Source: Pseudomonas guariconensis
GTDB taxonomy: Bacteria > Pseudomonadota > Gammaproteobacteria > Pseudomonadales > Pseudomonadaceae
Direction: 5' to 3'
DNA length: 64,000 bases
Assembly (NCBI RefSeq): GCF_015680235.1
Contig: NZ_JADLJL010000009.1
Coordinates: 86,179 to 150,178, forward strand
Positions 18,119 to 26,387 of this stretch are shown one piece after another. A program made the position numbers and the translations under genes. How positions within the stretch are numbered: position 1 is the stretch's first letter; each line of letters starts with the position of its first letter. Under the pieces are notes generated by a model. That model saw only the letters and a list, made by a program, of their open reading frames with translations, ran no database searches and was not told the DNA's origin.

Positions 18119-18579
18119 GAGGCACGCTCCCGAGCCTGGGCGGCTGCCGCCGCGTCCTCCATCCGCACCGGGTCGGGGTGCAGTTCCTCCACCACGTCGC
18201 GCACCAGGCTGCGTCCGCGCATCAGGTGGCGGCCAAGCTGCTCGGTGAACTGCTCGAATCGCGCCTTGCCCTGGGCGCGGGCCGCGTCTTGGTGCGCTTC
18301 GGGAACCGGCGTGCTGACGGTCAGGTAGTAGCGGATGAACAGCGCCAGCGTTTCGATGGCGATGTTCTGATCACGCTGCATGCGCTCGGCCTGGCGCGAC
18401 AGCCGATCCAGTCGCTTGGCGATGGCTGCCTCGCGCTGGTCGGCCGCGTCCGGCGACAGCCAGGACGCCAAGGCGGCGGCGACGATGCTGGATTTGGACA
18501 CGCCTTTCTTGGCGGCCAGTTCATCGAGCCGCTGGGCGTGTTCGGGCTGGATAAAGAGGTTCAGGCGGTACTGGCTCAT
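18115..18579 (-). CDS. CopG/ribbon-helix-helix transcriptional regulator of the tra/trb operon
   Basis: A 154-residue protein whose first 45 residues (SQYRLNLFIQPEHAQRLDELAAK then SKSSIVAAAL) form a ribbon-helix-helix DNA-binding motif; the rest is helical. The position between traG and trbB is conserved in Tn4371-like elements. It overlaps both neighbours by 4 bases, so it is co-expressed with the machine it may regulate. The GCGGCAC/GTGCCGC inverted repeat at 20,624-20,643, upstream of traG, is a possible operator (inference). Confidence 0.85.
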   Translation of the reverse strand: MSQYRLNLFIQPEHAQRLDELAAKKGVSKSSIVAAALASWLSPDAADQREAAIAKRLDRLSRQAERMQRDQNIAIETLALFIRYYLTVSTPVPEAHQDAARAQGKARFEQFTEQLGRHLMRGRSLVRDVVEELHPDPVRMEDAAAAAQARERAS

Positions 18580-20579
18580 AGCTCGATTCCGTCGTTGGGG
18601 TTCAGCGATGCCAGCCGGGCCGTGCGTTGCATGGCTGGATCAAGCTGGCGAGGAAGGGGAAGCGGCAGGTCGTCGTCGTCATCGAGCAGCGCGAGGTCGG
18701 CTGCGGGCGCGGCCAGTTCGGGGTCGTAGGCGACGGTTTCGGAGAGTTCAGGCTGACGGCGTGGGCCGCCGTCGTCGGCCAAAGCCCCGAAGCCTTCGGC
18801 TGCATCGGCCGCAGGCGCAGCGGGCACGGCAGGGATTGCCAAGCCGCTCCAGTCGTCGGGGCGCAGCGGCGGCGCGTCGGCGTACTGCCCATCTGCCAGT
18901 GCGGGCGGCGGCAGCACTCGCCGCTTGAAATTGGCGTCGGCGTAGTAACGCAGCTTCGTGGCTTTGATCGGTGCCACGCTGGACACCATCACCACCGCCT
19001 CGTCGGGCGGAAGCTGCATGACTTCGCCCGGCGTCAGCAGCGGGCGGGCCGTCTCCTGGCGCGACACCATGAGGTGGCCCAGCCACGGCGCGAGCCGGTG
19101 GCCCGCGTAGTTGCGCTGTGCGCGCAGCTCGGTCGCGGTGCCCAGCGTCTCGGAAATGCGCTTGGCGGTGCGCTCGTCGTTGGTGGCGAACGTCACGCGC
19201 ACATGGCAGTTGTCCAGAATCGAATGGTTCTGACCGTAGGCTTTGTCGATCTGGTTGAGCGACTGCGCGATGAGGAAGCTGCGGATGCCGTAGCCCGCCA
19301 TGAAGGCCAAGGCTGTCTCGAAGAAGTCGAGCCGGCCCAGGGCCGGGAACTCGTCGAGCATCAGCAGCAGCTTGTGTCTACGTTCGATGCCGTCGCTGCC
19401 GTCCAGCGATTCGGTGAGGCGTCGCCCGATCTGGTTGAGGATCAGGCGGATGAGCGGCTTGGTGCGCGATATGTCCGAAGGCGGCACCACCAGGTACAGT
19501 GATACGGGGTGCTTGGCGGATATGAAGTCGGCGATGCGCCAATCGCAGCGCGAAGTGACTTCGGCCACCGTGGGGTCGCGGTACAGGCCAAGGAAGCTCA
19601 TGGCCGTGGAAAGCACGCCGGAGCGTTCGTTATCGCTCTTGTTGAGGACTTCACGCGCAGCGGACGCCACCACGGGATGCGGGCCATCAACGAGGTGCGG
19701 CGTGGTCATCATTCGATGCAAGGTCAGCTCGAACGGGCTGGCCGGGTCGCTGAGGAAGTTGGCGACGCCGCGCAGCGTCTTGTCTTCGCCCGCGTAGAGC
19801 ACATGCAGGATCGCTCCGACCAGCAAGGCGTGACTGGTCTTCTCCCAATGGTTGCGCTTCTCCAGCACGCCTTCGGGATCGACAAGAATGTCCGCGATGT
19901 TCTGCACGTCGCGCACTTCATGCGCGCCGCGCCGCACCTCCAGCAGCGGGTTGTAGGCCGCCGACTTCGCATCGGTCGGGTTGAACAGCAGGCAGTGGCT
20001 GAAACGGCTGCGCCAGCCGGCGGTGATCTGCCAGTTCTCGCCCTTGATGTCGTGGATGACGGCAGAAGCCGGCCAGCTCAACAGGGTGGGCACCACCAGG
20101 CCGACGCCCTTACCGCTGCGCGTAGGCGCGAAGGTCAGGACGTGCTCTGGCCCTTCATGGCGCAGGTACTGGCGGTCGTGCTGGCCGAGGAACACGCCCT
20201 CTGGCTGCGTGAGGCCCGCCTTGCAAATGTCCTGCGCGTTCGCCCAGCGGGCCGATCCGTAGGTCGTGACAAGGCGTGCCTGCCGCGAGCGCCAGACCGA
20301 CATGGCAATGGCGACAGCCACAGCGACCATGCCACTGCTGCCAGCGATGGCTCCGCCGGTGTCGAAGATTTCCGGGGTATAGGCGCCGTAAGAAAACCAC
20401 CACTCAAACAGCTTCCACGGGTGATAGATCGGCGTGCCAAGAAGATCGAACCAGGGCGAGCCAAGGCGTACTTGATAGCCAAGAGCTGCTGCTGTCCATT
20501 GCGTGGCACCCCACACTCCGGCGATCACGATGCCGAACACCACGGCGATCTGACCGAACAGCACGTTCGTCCCTTGCAT
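18576..20579 (-). CDS. traG: Type IV coupling protein TraG (VirD4-like)
   Basis: A 667-residue coupling protein with two N-terminal membrane helices, Walker A PTRSGKG near residue 153 and Walker B LLMLDEFPALG near 410. It recruits the relaxosome and pumps DNA into the TrbB-I channel. It is the first gene of the conjugation operon; the 236-base gap upstream contains the eexN terminator and probably the operon promoter, including the 7-bp inverted repeat at 20,624-20,643. Confidence 0.97.
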   Translation of the reverse strand: MQGTNVLFGQIAVVFGIVIAGVWGATQWTAAALGYQVRLGSPWFDLLGTPIYHPWKLFEWWFSYGAYTPEIFDTGGAIAGSSGMVAVAVAIAMSVWRSRQARLVTTYGSARWANAQDICKAGLTQPEGVFLGQHDRQYLRHEGPEHVLTFAPTRSGKGVGLVVPTLLSWPASAVIHDIKGENWQITAGWRSRFSHCLLFNPTDAKSAAYNPLLEVRRGAHEVRDVQNIADILVDPEGVLEKRNHWEKTSHALLVGAILHVLYAGEDKTLRGVANFLSDPASPFELTLHRMMTTPHLVDGPHPVVASAAREVLNKSDNERSGVLSTAMSFLGLYRDPTVAEVTSRCDWRIADFISAKHPVSLYLVVPPSDISRTKPLIRLILNQIGRRLTESLDGSDGIERRHKLLLMLDEFPALGRLDFFETALAFMAGYGIRSFLIAQSLNQIDKAYGQNHSILDNCHVRVTFATNDERTAKRISETLGTATELRAQRNYAGHRLAPWLGHLMVSRQETARPLLTPGEVMQLPPDEAVVMVSSVAPIKATKLRYYADANFKRRVLPPPALADGQYADAPPLRPDDWSGLAIPAVPAAPAADAAEGFGALADDGGPRRQPELSETVAYDPELAAPAADLALLDDDDDLPLPLPRQLDPAMQRTARLASLNPNDGIEL

Positions 20580-20739
20580 GACCTGACCCCCGATTTCTCC
20601 TGCGCTGATTCCTCATGGAAAGAGCGGCACAAAGACGTGCCGCAGGCGTCAGGATCGGTGCCGGGTCAGTGCCGGTCAAAGACCGTTTTAAGCAGAAAGA
20701 TCGAGCAAAAAGAAAGAATTAGCGCGGTGGCGAGGCAAA

Positions 20740-20773
20740 GAAAAACGCCGCAAGCTCGGGCGCGTTGCGGCGT
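20740..20773 (-). terminator. Intrinsic terminator after eexN
   Basis: On the minus strand ACGCCGCAA and TTGCGGCGT form a 9-bp stem with an 11-base loop, followed by five T residues. It isolates the LysR-eexN transcript from traG. Confidence 0.85.
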
Positions 20774-20815
20774 GTCGAGCAGAAAAATGAAAGAGATGCG
20801 GCGAACCGCCAACAA

Positions 20816-21094
20816 TCAGAGTTTGGGTGCTTCTTTCGGCGGCGTGTACGGGGTTTCGCCATCGCCATAGAACCGCTTGCGCGTGGCCTCGGCGACCCGG
20901 TTGCACAACACATCCCCCAGCTTGGCACGGTCTGTCTTGCACTGCTGCCGCAGCTCCTTGAGCCGTTCGGGGTTGGCCGCAAGTTCTTCCACCGTGGGGA
21001 TATTGGCTGCGGAATCGGCGGGTTTCTGTGGCGCTTCGGACGGGCCGCAGGCGGTCAAGAGGGACGCAAGAAAGAGTTTGATGATTTTCTTCAT
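20816..21094 (-). CDS. EexN-family entry-exclusion lipoprotein
   Basis: A 92-residue lipoprotein (lipobox LTAC, Cys16) with RLKELRQQCKTDRAKLGD, the block typical of EexN/TrbK-like exclusion proteins, and the C-terminus TRKRFYGDGETPYTPP. Exclusion proteins sit in the envelope of a carrier cell and reduce redundant transfer. Its ATG overlaps the LysR stop by 4 bases and a terminator follows, so it is expressed apart from the trb operon. The C-terminal RF-x-G-[DE]-G-PYTP motif is also present at the end of TrbJ. Confidence 0.85.
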   Translation of the reverse strand: MKKIIKLFLASLLTACGPSEAPQKPADSAANIPTVEELAANPERLKELRQQCKTDRAKLGDVLCNRVAEATRKRFYGDGETPYTPPKEAPKL

Positions 21095-22035
21095 GGCGTA
21101 GGTTCCTCCGGCTGATCAGAGTTGCGGCCCCGCATGGGTCTAGAGGTTTCAGGTGAGTCGATGGCTTGCACTCGTTCGATAAACCGCCTCAGTTCATCAG
21201 ATGGATTGCGATCAAGGCGCAACAAGTAGGTAGTTAGCGGCGGAACGCGCGATGCAAGCGGGCGGGCTACCACTCCCGATTCCCGGCTGGCGGCAATATG
21301 CGAAGCGCCTGCCAGGCCGAGTGCATACCCAGCCGACACCAACACCATCATGAGGTCGCAGGAAGCTACGCGCTCGGCGACCAATGGCTCCACATCCACG
21401 CGGCGTAAGACGCGCTCCACGTGTCTGGCGTGGCCCTCGCAGACTTGCGCGTCGCACAACACCAGGGGATAGCTCAGCAGTTCTTCCAGGGATATGCGCT
21501 TTTTGGAAAGCAACGTATGTCGCGCCGGCACCGCCACCATGAGCGGGTCGCTCCAAGCAGGCATGGCAACGATACCGTCCCCTACCTCGTCGGACAGAGC
21601 AAAGCCCACGTCGTACAGGTCATCGTGCAGCCCTTTTATCTGCTGCGTCAGTGGCACTTCGGAGAAGCGAATTTCGACCTCCGGCTCCTCCTGGCGGCAA
21701 AGCGCAAGCAAGGTCGGCAAGCGTGATGGTGTGATGCCGTCCGACAAGGCAACGCGCAACTGACCATGAAAGCCATTGGCCGCGGCCTTCACGCTGTCGC
21801 GTGCTTGTTGTAGAACTGCGAACACGCGGCGCACATGCTCCAAAAACAGCTTGCCCGCACGGGTCAGCCGCGTGCTGCGCGTCGTGCGATCGAACAGCAC
21901 TACGCCGAGCTCTTCTTCCAACTCTTTGATAGCCCGTGAGAGCGGTGACTGCTCGATGTGAAGTTTCTCCGCTGCGCGGGCGAAATGGAGTTCTTCGGCA
22001 ACCGCAAGGAAGCAACGAAGGTGTCGAATCTCCAT
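21091..22035 (-). CDS. LysR-type transcriptional regulator coupled to eexN
   Basis: A 314-residue LysR regulator: winged HTH in residues 1-60 (MEIRHLRCFLAVAEELHFAR, then SRAIKELEEELGVVLFDR) and a periplasmic-binding-like effector domain. It is divergent from the MarR operon and translationally coupled to eexN. It could control exclusion or the divergent monooxygenase genes; neither is shown. AGGA lies close to the ATG at 22035. Confidence 0.88.
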   Translation of the reverse strand: MEIRHLRCFLAVAEELHFARAAEKLHIEQSPLSRAIKELEEELGVVLFDRTTRSTRLTRAGKLFLEHVRRVFAVLQQARDSVKAAANGFHGQLRVALSDGITPSRLPTLLALCRQEEPEVEIRFSEVPLTQQIKGLHDDLYDVGFALSDEVGDGIVAMPAWSDPLMVAVPARHTLLSKKRISLEELLSYPLVLCDAQVCEGHARHVERVLRRVDVEPLVAERVASCDLMMVLVSAGYALGLAGASHIAASRESGVVARPLASRVPPLTTYLLRLDRNPSDELRRFIERVQAIDSPETSRPMRGRNSDQPEEPTP

Positions 22036-22106
22036 AGTCCTGCTGTCCTTGCTTCTATTGAGGGAGGAAGTCTGTATTGGCTCGATGCCACCTGGATCAA
22101 ACTATA

Positions 22107-22140
22107 TTGACAACTAGTTTCCCATTAAGTAAACTAGTTG
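22107..22140 (+). promoter_or_regulatory. MarR-operon promoter overlapped by a perfect palindromic operator
   Basis: TTGACA (22107-22112), a 17-base spacer and TAAACT (22130-22135) form a good sigma-70 promoter. CAACTAGTTT (22111-22120) and AAACTAGTTG (22131-22140) are a perfect 10-bp inverted repeat with a 10-base spacer, covering the end of the -35 and all of the -10. This is the layout of an autorepressed MarR operon. Confidence 0.8.
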
Positions 22141-22158
22141 TCAATCGTGAGGTTTAGC

Positions 22159-22605
22159 ATGAGTCCAAACAGAGCAAACAAGTTGACCGCCATCGCGTTG
22201 TCCGTTTTCAGGTTGAACGGCCAGCTCCTTGAGTGGGGCAATCACTTCTCCCAGCCACACGGATTGACCAGTGCGCGCTGGCAGGTGCTTGGCGCTATCT
22301 CTCTCGCGCCACACCCTCCAAACATCCCGCAGATCGCCGCAGCGATGGGTGTGACGCGGCAAGGCGTTCTCAAGCAGATCAACCTGCTAGTGGATGAGGG
22401 TCTTGTCGAGGCTCTACCCAATCCGACGCACAAGCGATCACCGTTGTATGCCCTGACTACCAAGGGGCAAACCGCCTACGACGCCTTGGTAGACCGCTGG
22501 CACAAGCATGTGCGGCAGATGGCATCCCAGTTCACCGTGTCCGATCTGGATGCAGCGATTAGGGTGCTTTCGGTGATGTCGCAGGTTCATGCCGGCGAAC
22601 CATAA
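22159..22605 (+). CDS. MarR-family transcriptional regulator
   Basis: A 148-residue winged-helix regulator with the MarR core: dimer helices, recognition region NIPQIAAAMGVTRQGVLKQI and wing PNPTHKRSPLYALT. I chose the ATG at 22159 because GAGG lies six bases upstream; a TTG seven codons earlier falls inside the operator. It starts an operon with an ABM-fold protein and a TetX-like monooxygenase, and the operator on its promoter suggests that a small aromatic or quinone-like ligand relieves repression. Confidence 0.9.
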   Translation: MSPNRANKLTAIALSVFRLNGQLLEWGNHFSQPHGLTSARWQVLGAISLAPHPPNIPQIAAAMGVTRQGVLKQINLLVDEGLVEALPNPTHKRSPLYALTTKGQTAYDALVDRWHKHVRQMASQFTVSDLDAAIRVLSVMSQVHAGEP

Positions 22606-22646
22606 ATATGGTCGCGTCCTAGTCCAATAACCGAAAGGAGTTTTGT

Positions 22647-23015
22647 ATGTCTCTCTTGAAGCCCTTGGATGACAAGTTCCCTATCCAGCAGCAGCTTGAT
22701 GTGGAGACCGGGCCTGTAGTTCTGGTCAACGTGTTCACAATGGATGCGGCCGATGAGACTGCGTTTCTGACTGCATGGAAGAACGATGCTGAGTTCATGA
22801 AGCGCCAACCGGGCTTCATTGCGGCCCAGCTTCATCGCGCCATCGGCGATAGCCCGACCTACATGAACTATGCGGTGTGGGAGTCCACAGCGGCATTCCG
22901 CGCGGCGTTCACTCATCCCGAGTTCATTGCCAAGCTCTCGACCTATCCCTCGTCCGCCGTCGCCACGCCGCACCTATTCCAAAAGGTCGCCGTGACTGGC
23001 ATCTGCACCGCCTGA
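22647..23015 (+). CDS. ABM-fold small monooxygenase-like protein
   Basis: A 122-residue single-domain protein with the ferredoxin-like antibiotic-biosynthesis-monooxygenase pattern: VVLVNVFTMDAADETAFLTAW, then FMKRQPGFIAAQLHRA and YAVWESTAAFRAAF. Such proteins oxidise quinols or other aromatics without cofactors, or act as accessory subunits. GGAG lies six bases before the ATG. It is between the MarR gene and a flavin monooxygenase, pointing to oxidation or detoxification of an aromatic or polyketide-like compound. Confidence 0.8.
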   Translation: MSLLKPLDDKFPIQQQLDVETGPVVLVNVFTMDAADETAFLTAWKNDAEFMKRQPGFIAAQLHRAIGDSPTYMNYAVWESTAAFRAAFTHPEFIAKLSTYPSSAVATPHLFQKVAVTGICTA

Positions 23016-23083
23016 AGGGAAATTACGATGCCAAGGAGCTACTTTGCCGGAGTGACTGACGCCGTCGCACAAAGAAAGTCCTT

Positions 23084-24280
23084 ATGACTGAACCAGAATT
23101 CCATCGCATCGCCATCATCGGTGCCGGCCTGGGAGGGCTCACGCTTGCACGCATCCTACAAAAGCACGGCCTGGAAGCCGTCATCTTCGAGCGTGATGCT
23201 TCGCGCGATGCTTGCAGCCAGGGCGGTACGCTCGACATGCATGCCGAATCTGGACAGCGTGCGCTCAGGGACGCCGGGCTAGAAGCCGAGTTTCAGGCCG
23301 TTGCGCGGCCAGAAGGCCAAGGACTTCGCATTGTCGATAAGGTAGGACATTTCCATTGGGACGAGACCGGCGACTCGGCCAACTTCGACCGGCCGGAGGT
23401 TGATCGTGGCGCGTTGCGCGACCTGCTGATCGACTCGCTCGAACCTGGCTGCATCCTTTGGGGTCACGAGCTGATCAACATCGAACCCGTTGAGCGGGGA
23501 TGCCATGTGCTGCACTTTGAGAACGGTGCATGCATCAAGGCCGGCGTGCTGGTTGGCGCTGACGGTGCTTGGTCGCGCGTGCGTCCGCTAATATCAGACG
23601 CCAAGCCGTTTTATACAGGCGTCAGCTTTATCGAAATCAGCATTCCTGATGCCAAACAGAACCATCGCGGCATCGCCAATATCGTTGGCAAAGGCAGCCT
23701 ATTGGCGCTTTCCGACAACAAGGGACTGTTGGCGCAAGCTAATGGGGATGGGCGAATTCGCGTCTACGCCGCCTTCCGCGTACCCGAAGATTGGCTTTCG
23801 ACGTGCGGTATCCCATTCGATCGTCCGGCGGAAGCACGGGAAGCTCTGCTTGACCTGTTTTCCGACTGGGAACCGGAATTCACTGAAATGATATGCGCAT
23901 GCGATGACAGCTTTATTCCACGACCGATCAATATGCTACCTATTGGGTTGACGTGGGACGACCAGCCAAGTGTGACGCTGCTTGGCGACGCAGCGCATCT
24001 CATGTCACCGTTCGCCAGCGAAGGCGCCAACCTCGCCATGCTGGACGCGGCCGAGTTTGCTGAGGAACTGTTGGCTACCCGCGAACCATCTTTAGCAATC
24101 AAAAAGTACAACGCAAAACTGTTTGTTCGTGCAAAGGCTGCCGCCGGGGAAAGTTCGCGCAATCTCGATATCTGTATCGCACCGGATGGCGCGGCTCGAT
24201 TGGCAAAGCAGTTGTTGATCTACAAGTCGGCCGCCAAACTAGGGCTCGATGCACGACAGATTTTTGAGCTGGTCGGCTAG
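23084..24280 (+). CDS. FAD-dependent monooxygenase, TetX-like
   Basis: A 398-residue class A flavoprotein. It shows the Rossmann motif IIGAGLGG (residues 10-17), the TetX-type blocks GGTLDMHAESGQRALRDAGL and DRPEVDRGALRDLLIDSL, and the GD motif LGDAAHLMSPFASEGAN near 300. Architecture and length match tetracycline-inactivating TetX enzymes. However, hand alignment to TetX from memory gives different residues at four tetracycline contacts: R213 becomes Ser, H234 becomes Arg, G236 becomes Tyr and Q192 becomes Ile. I therefore call it TetX-fold, not a tetracycline resistance gene. It is third in the MarR operon, and the true substrate is unknown. Confidence 0.85.
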   Translation: MTEPEFHRIAIIGAGLGGLTLARILQKHGLEAVIFERDASRDACSQGGTLDMHAESGQRALRDAGLEAEFQAVARPEGQGLRIVDKVGHFHWDETGDSANFDRPEVDRGALRDLLIDSLEPGCILWGHELINIEPVERGCHVLHFENGACIKAGVLVGADGAWSRVRPLISDAKPFYTGVSFIEISIPDAKQNHRGIANIVGKGSLLALSDNKGLLAQANGDGRIRVYAAFRVPEDWLSTCGIPFDRPAEAREALLDLFSDWEPEFTEMICACDDSFIPRPINMLPIGLTWDDQPSVTLLGDAAHLMSPFASEGANLAMLDAAEFAEELLATREPSLAIKKYNAKLFVRAKAAAGESSRNLDICIAPDGAARLAKQLLIYKSAAKLGLDARQIFELVG

Positions 24281-24410
24281 TCAAGAGTGATGCCAAGAGA
24301 ACAAATGAATTTTCCGTTAGTGTTTGCGATGCAGTACCACAGTATGTGTCGAGGTATCTCAGCGACTAGCAACCGTTGCAATGAACTGGAAAGCGCATAT
24401 AGCGAGCGCA

Positions 24411-26387
24411 CTATAGGCCGAGTGTTTTGCCGGGCTCCCATGACACTCCACCGCCGCGCACCGTCGCGGCGAGCTGCCGTCCTAGTCGCTGCTCGATCAC
24501 CGGCTTCCACGGCACCAGACTGAACCCCATGCCGTCGTCCAGCATCGCGTAGCGCCCGCTGGCGAGCATGACGCTGCGCCGGTAGATACCGGTCACGCGC
24601 TGCCCATCGGCCACAGGCCGATGCTCCAGGCCGGTATCGGCGGCAATGTCCTTCGCGGCCTGGGTCAGTTCCCGGTTGCGCAGCGTGCCCAGCAGGTTGC
24701 GCGCCAGGATCACGCGCTGCCCGCGTCGCTCGGCCAGCCCCTGTTCGGCCAGAAAGTCGGCACGCTGCTGCATCGCCTGCTTGGCCTCGCCACCAAAGCC
24801 CAGGTCGCCCAAGCCCGAGCCGCCGCCGATCAACTGCTGGTCGAGCCAGGTTGCCCCGATGACGCGGGCTTGCCGCTCTATGGGCAAGTGCGATTTCAGT
24901 TCCACCGTCACGCCGCCCAGGCGCTGCGCGTCGTAGCGGCGGCCCTGCTCGGGCAGGTCGTCAGGCACCTTCCATAGCCCTTCGGCCACGCGCTCCACGA
25001 TGTCAGCCCGGCGCAGGGCTTCCAGCCTGCGGACGTGGGCGGCCACGACCTCCTGCGGGTCGCGGCCCGGCACGGCCTGGCCCTGCGCCACGGCAAAGTG
25101 ATGATCGGTGCGGTACAGGCCATCGCTCGCCAGCGCGGCGATGTTCCTGTCGGCCGCGCGCACGTCGGCTGATCCCTTCACCTCCACCACGGCCCCGGTC
25201 GGATAGTTCGCCAGTTCGTCGCGGGCGTTGAGCGCGACGTAGTGTGCCTTGCCGTCCACGCCGTCGATGACCAGATAGCCCCGGTCGCGCAGCTCGTCGG
25301 CCAGTCCCTTCGCGGCAACGCGCCCGAGGATGGTTCGGCCATCGTCTCCCGGCTCGAACACCGCCAGCTCGCGCGACTTCCCACTCATTGCCCGCTGCAT
25401 GGTGCGGATGATGTCGCCGCGCTCGCCTAGGGCGCGCAGGGTCTTCTCCGCATCGGCATGGACGGCCCAGGTGCCGGGCTGCGTCTCGTCGGCCAGGCCC
25501 AGGCGCTGCAAGCGTTGCAGGCGGCCGATCAGCAGCAGGCGTTGGCGCTGCAAGCGGGGTTCGTTGAACCGTCCGACATGCACCAGGCCGTCGTCGCCGG
25601 CCTCGCGCTTCAAGGTGCGATCCAGGTTCGTCCACCGCTCTTGCTCCACCTCGCGCTGCAAGGTCTGCTGGATCTCCAGCTCGGTGCGTGGCCCCAGCCA
25701 TTCGGTCGCCAGCTCGGCGGCGCGGTGGCGGAAGCCATCGGCGATGTAGTCGCCCGCGATGATGAGGTCTTTGCCGGTGTCGTCGCGCCCGCGCACGACG
25801 ATGTGCGTGTGCGGGTTGTCTGTGTTCCAGTGGTTCACGGCCACCCAATCGAGGCCCGTGCCCAGGTCGGCTTCCATGCGGCCCATGAGGTGTCGCGTGT
25901 AGGTGCGCAGGTCTTCCAGCTCCGCGCCATCCTCGGGCGAGAGGATGAAGCGGAAATGGTGCCGGTCGTCGGCGCAGCGTTCCTTGAAGGCGTCGAGGTC
26001 GGCGTCGTCGGTCTGCGGCCCGTAGGCTTGGCCCGGCTCGCCGTCACGGCCCACGCCGTCGCGCTCGATGTAGCGCAGGTGCTTGGCGAGCGATTGCGGG
26101 CTGGCCCGCTGGTGATTCACCAGCAGCGTCTTGATGGTCGCGCGCCGCGACATGGGCGTCAGCTTCGCGCCCGCGAAGCGCGCCGCCGTATGGCCGCGCC
26201 CCAGGCGTGAGCCGGGTCGCTGGCCGGTGCCACCCGTCGCGCCAGGACGGCGTACCGAGGACTTGCCGCCGCTGGCCTTGCCGGTCTGCTTGAGCACCTT
26301 GGATACGAAGCTCTGCCCCTGGCCCTTGCCCCGGTTCTTCGGGGCGCTGGGGCGCACTCGGAAATCGTCGTCGCGGCGGTCGCTCAT
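24411..26387 (-). CDS. traI: VirD2-type relaxase (TraI, DUF3363)
   Basis: A 658-residue relaxase. After a basic, disordered N-terminus, the nuclease domain carries a candidate catalytic Tyr in KHLRYIERDG (near residue 104) and the metal-binding motif NTDNPHTHIVV (near 190); the C-terminal half is DUF3363-like. It nicks oriT and leads the strand into the recipient. I chose the ATG at 26387 because GGAG lies seven bases upstream; a longer in-frame extension to 26,870 would overlap traF and the hairpin cluster. The C-terminus abuts the cargo region of the MarR operon. Confidence 0.93.
   Translation of the reverse strand: MSDRRDDDFRVRPSAPKNRGKGQGQSFVSKVLKQTGKASGGKSSVRRPGATGGTGQRPGSRLGRGHTAARFAGAKLTPMSRRATIKTLLVNHQRASPQSLAKHLRYIERDGVGRDGEPGQAYGPQTDDADLDAFKERCADDRHHFRFILSPEDGAELEDLRTYTRHLMGRMEADLGTGLDWVAVNHWNTDNPHTHIVVRGRDDTGKDLIIAGDYIADGFRHRAAELATEWLGPRTELEIQQTLQREVEQERWTNLDRTLKREAGDDGLVHVGRFNEPRLQRQRLLLIGRLQRLQRLGLADETQPGTWAVHADAEKTLRALGERGDIIRTMQRAMSGKSRELAVFEPGDDGRTILGRVAAKGLADELRDRGYLVIDGVDGKAHYVALNARDELANYPTGAVVEVKGSADVRAADRNIAALASDGLYRTDHHFAVAQGQAVPGRDPQEVVAAHVRRLEALRRADIVERVAEGLWKVPDDLPEQGRRYDAQRLGGVTVELKSHLPIERQARVIGATWLDQQLIGGGSGLGDLGFGGEAKQAMQQRADFLAEQGLAERRGQRVILARNLLGTLRNRELTQAAKDIAADTGLEHRPVADGQRVTGIYRRSVMLASGRYAMLDDGMGFSLVPWKPVIEQRLGRQLAATVRGGGVSWEPGKTLGL

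Noticed and set aside
10130..18248. Long open frames antisense to the trb operon
   Set aside because: They are shadows caused by high GC; the opposite strand has intact trb families with known motifs.
23084..24280. Calling the TetX-like gene a tetracycline resistance gene
   Set aside because: The fold and blocks match TetX, but residues at four tetracycline contacts differ in my hand alignment.
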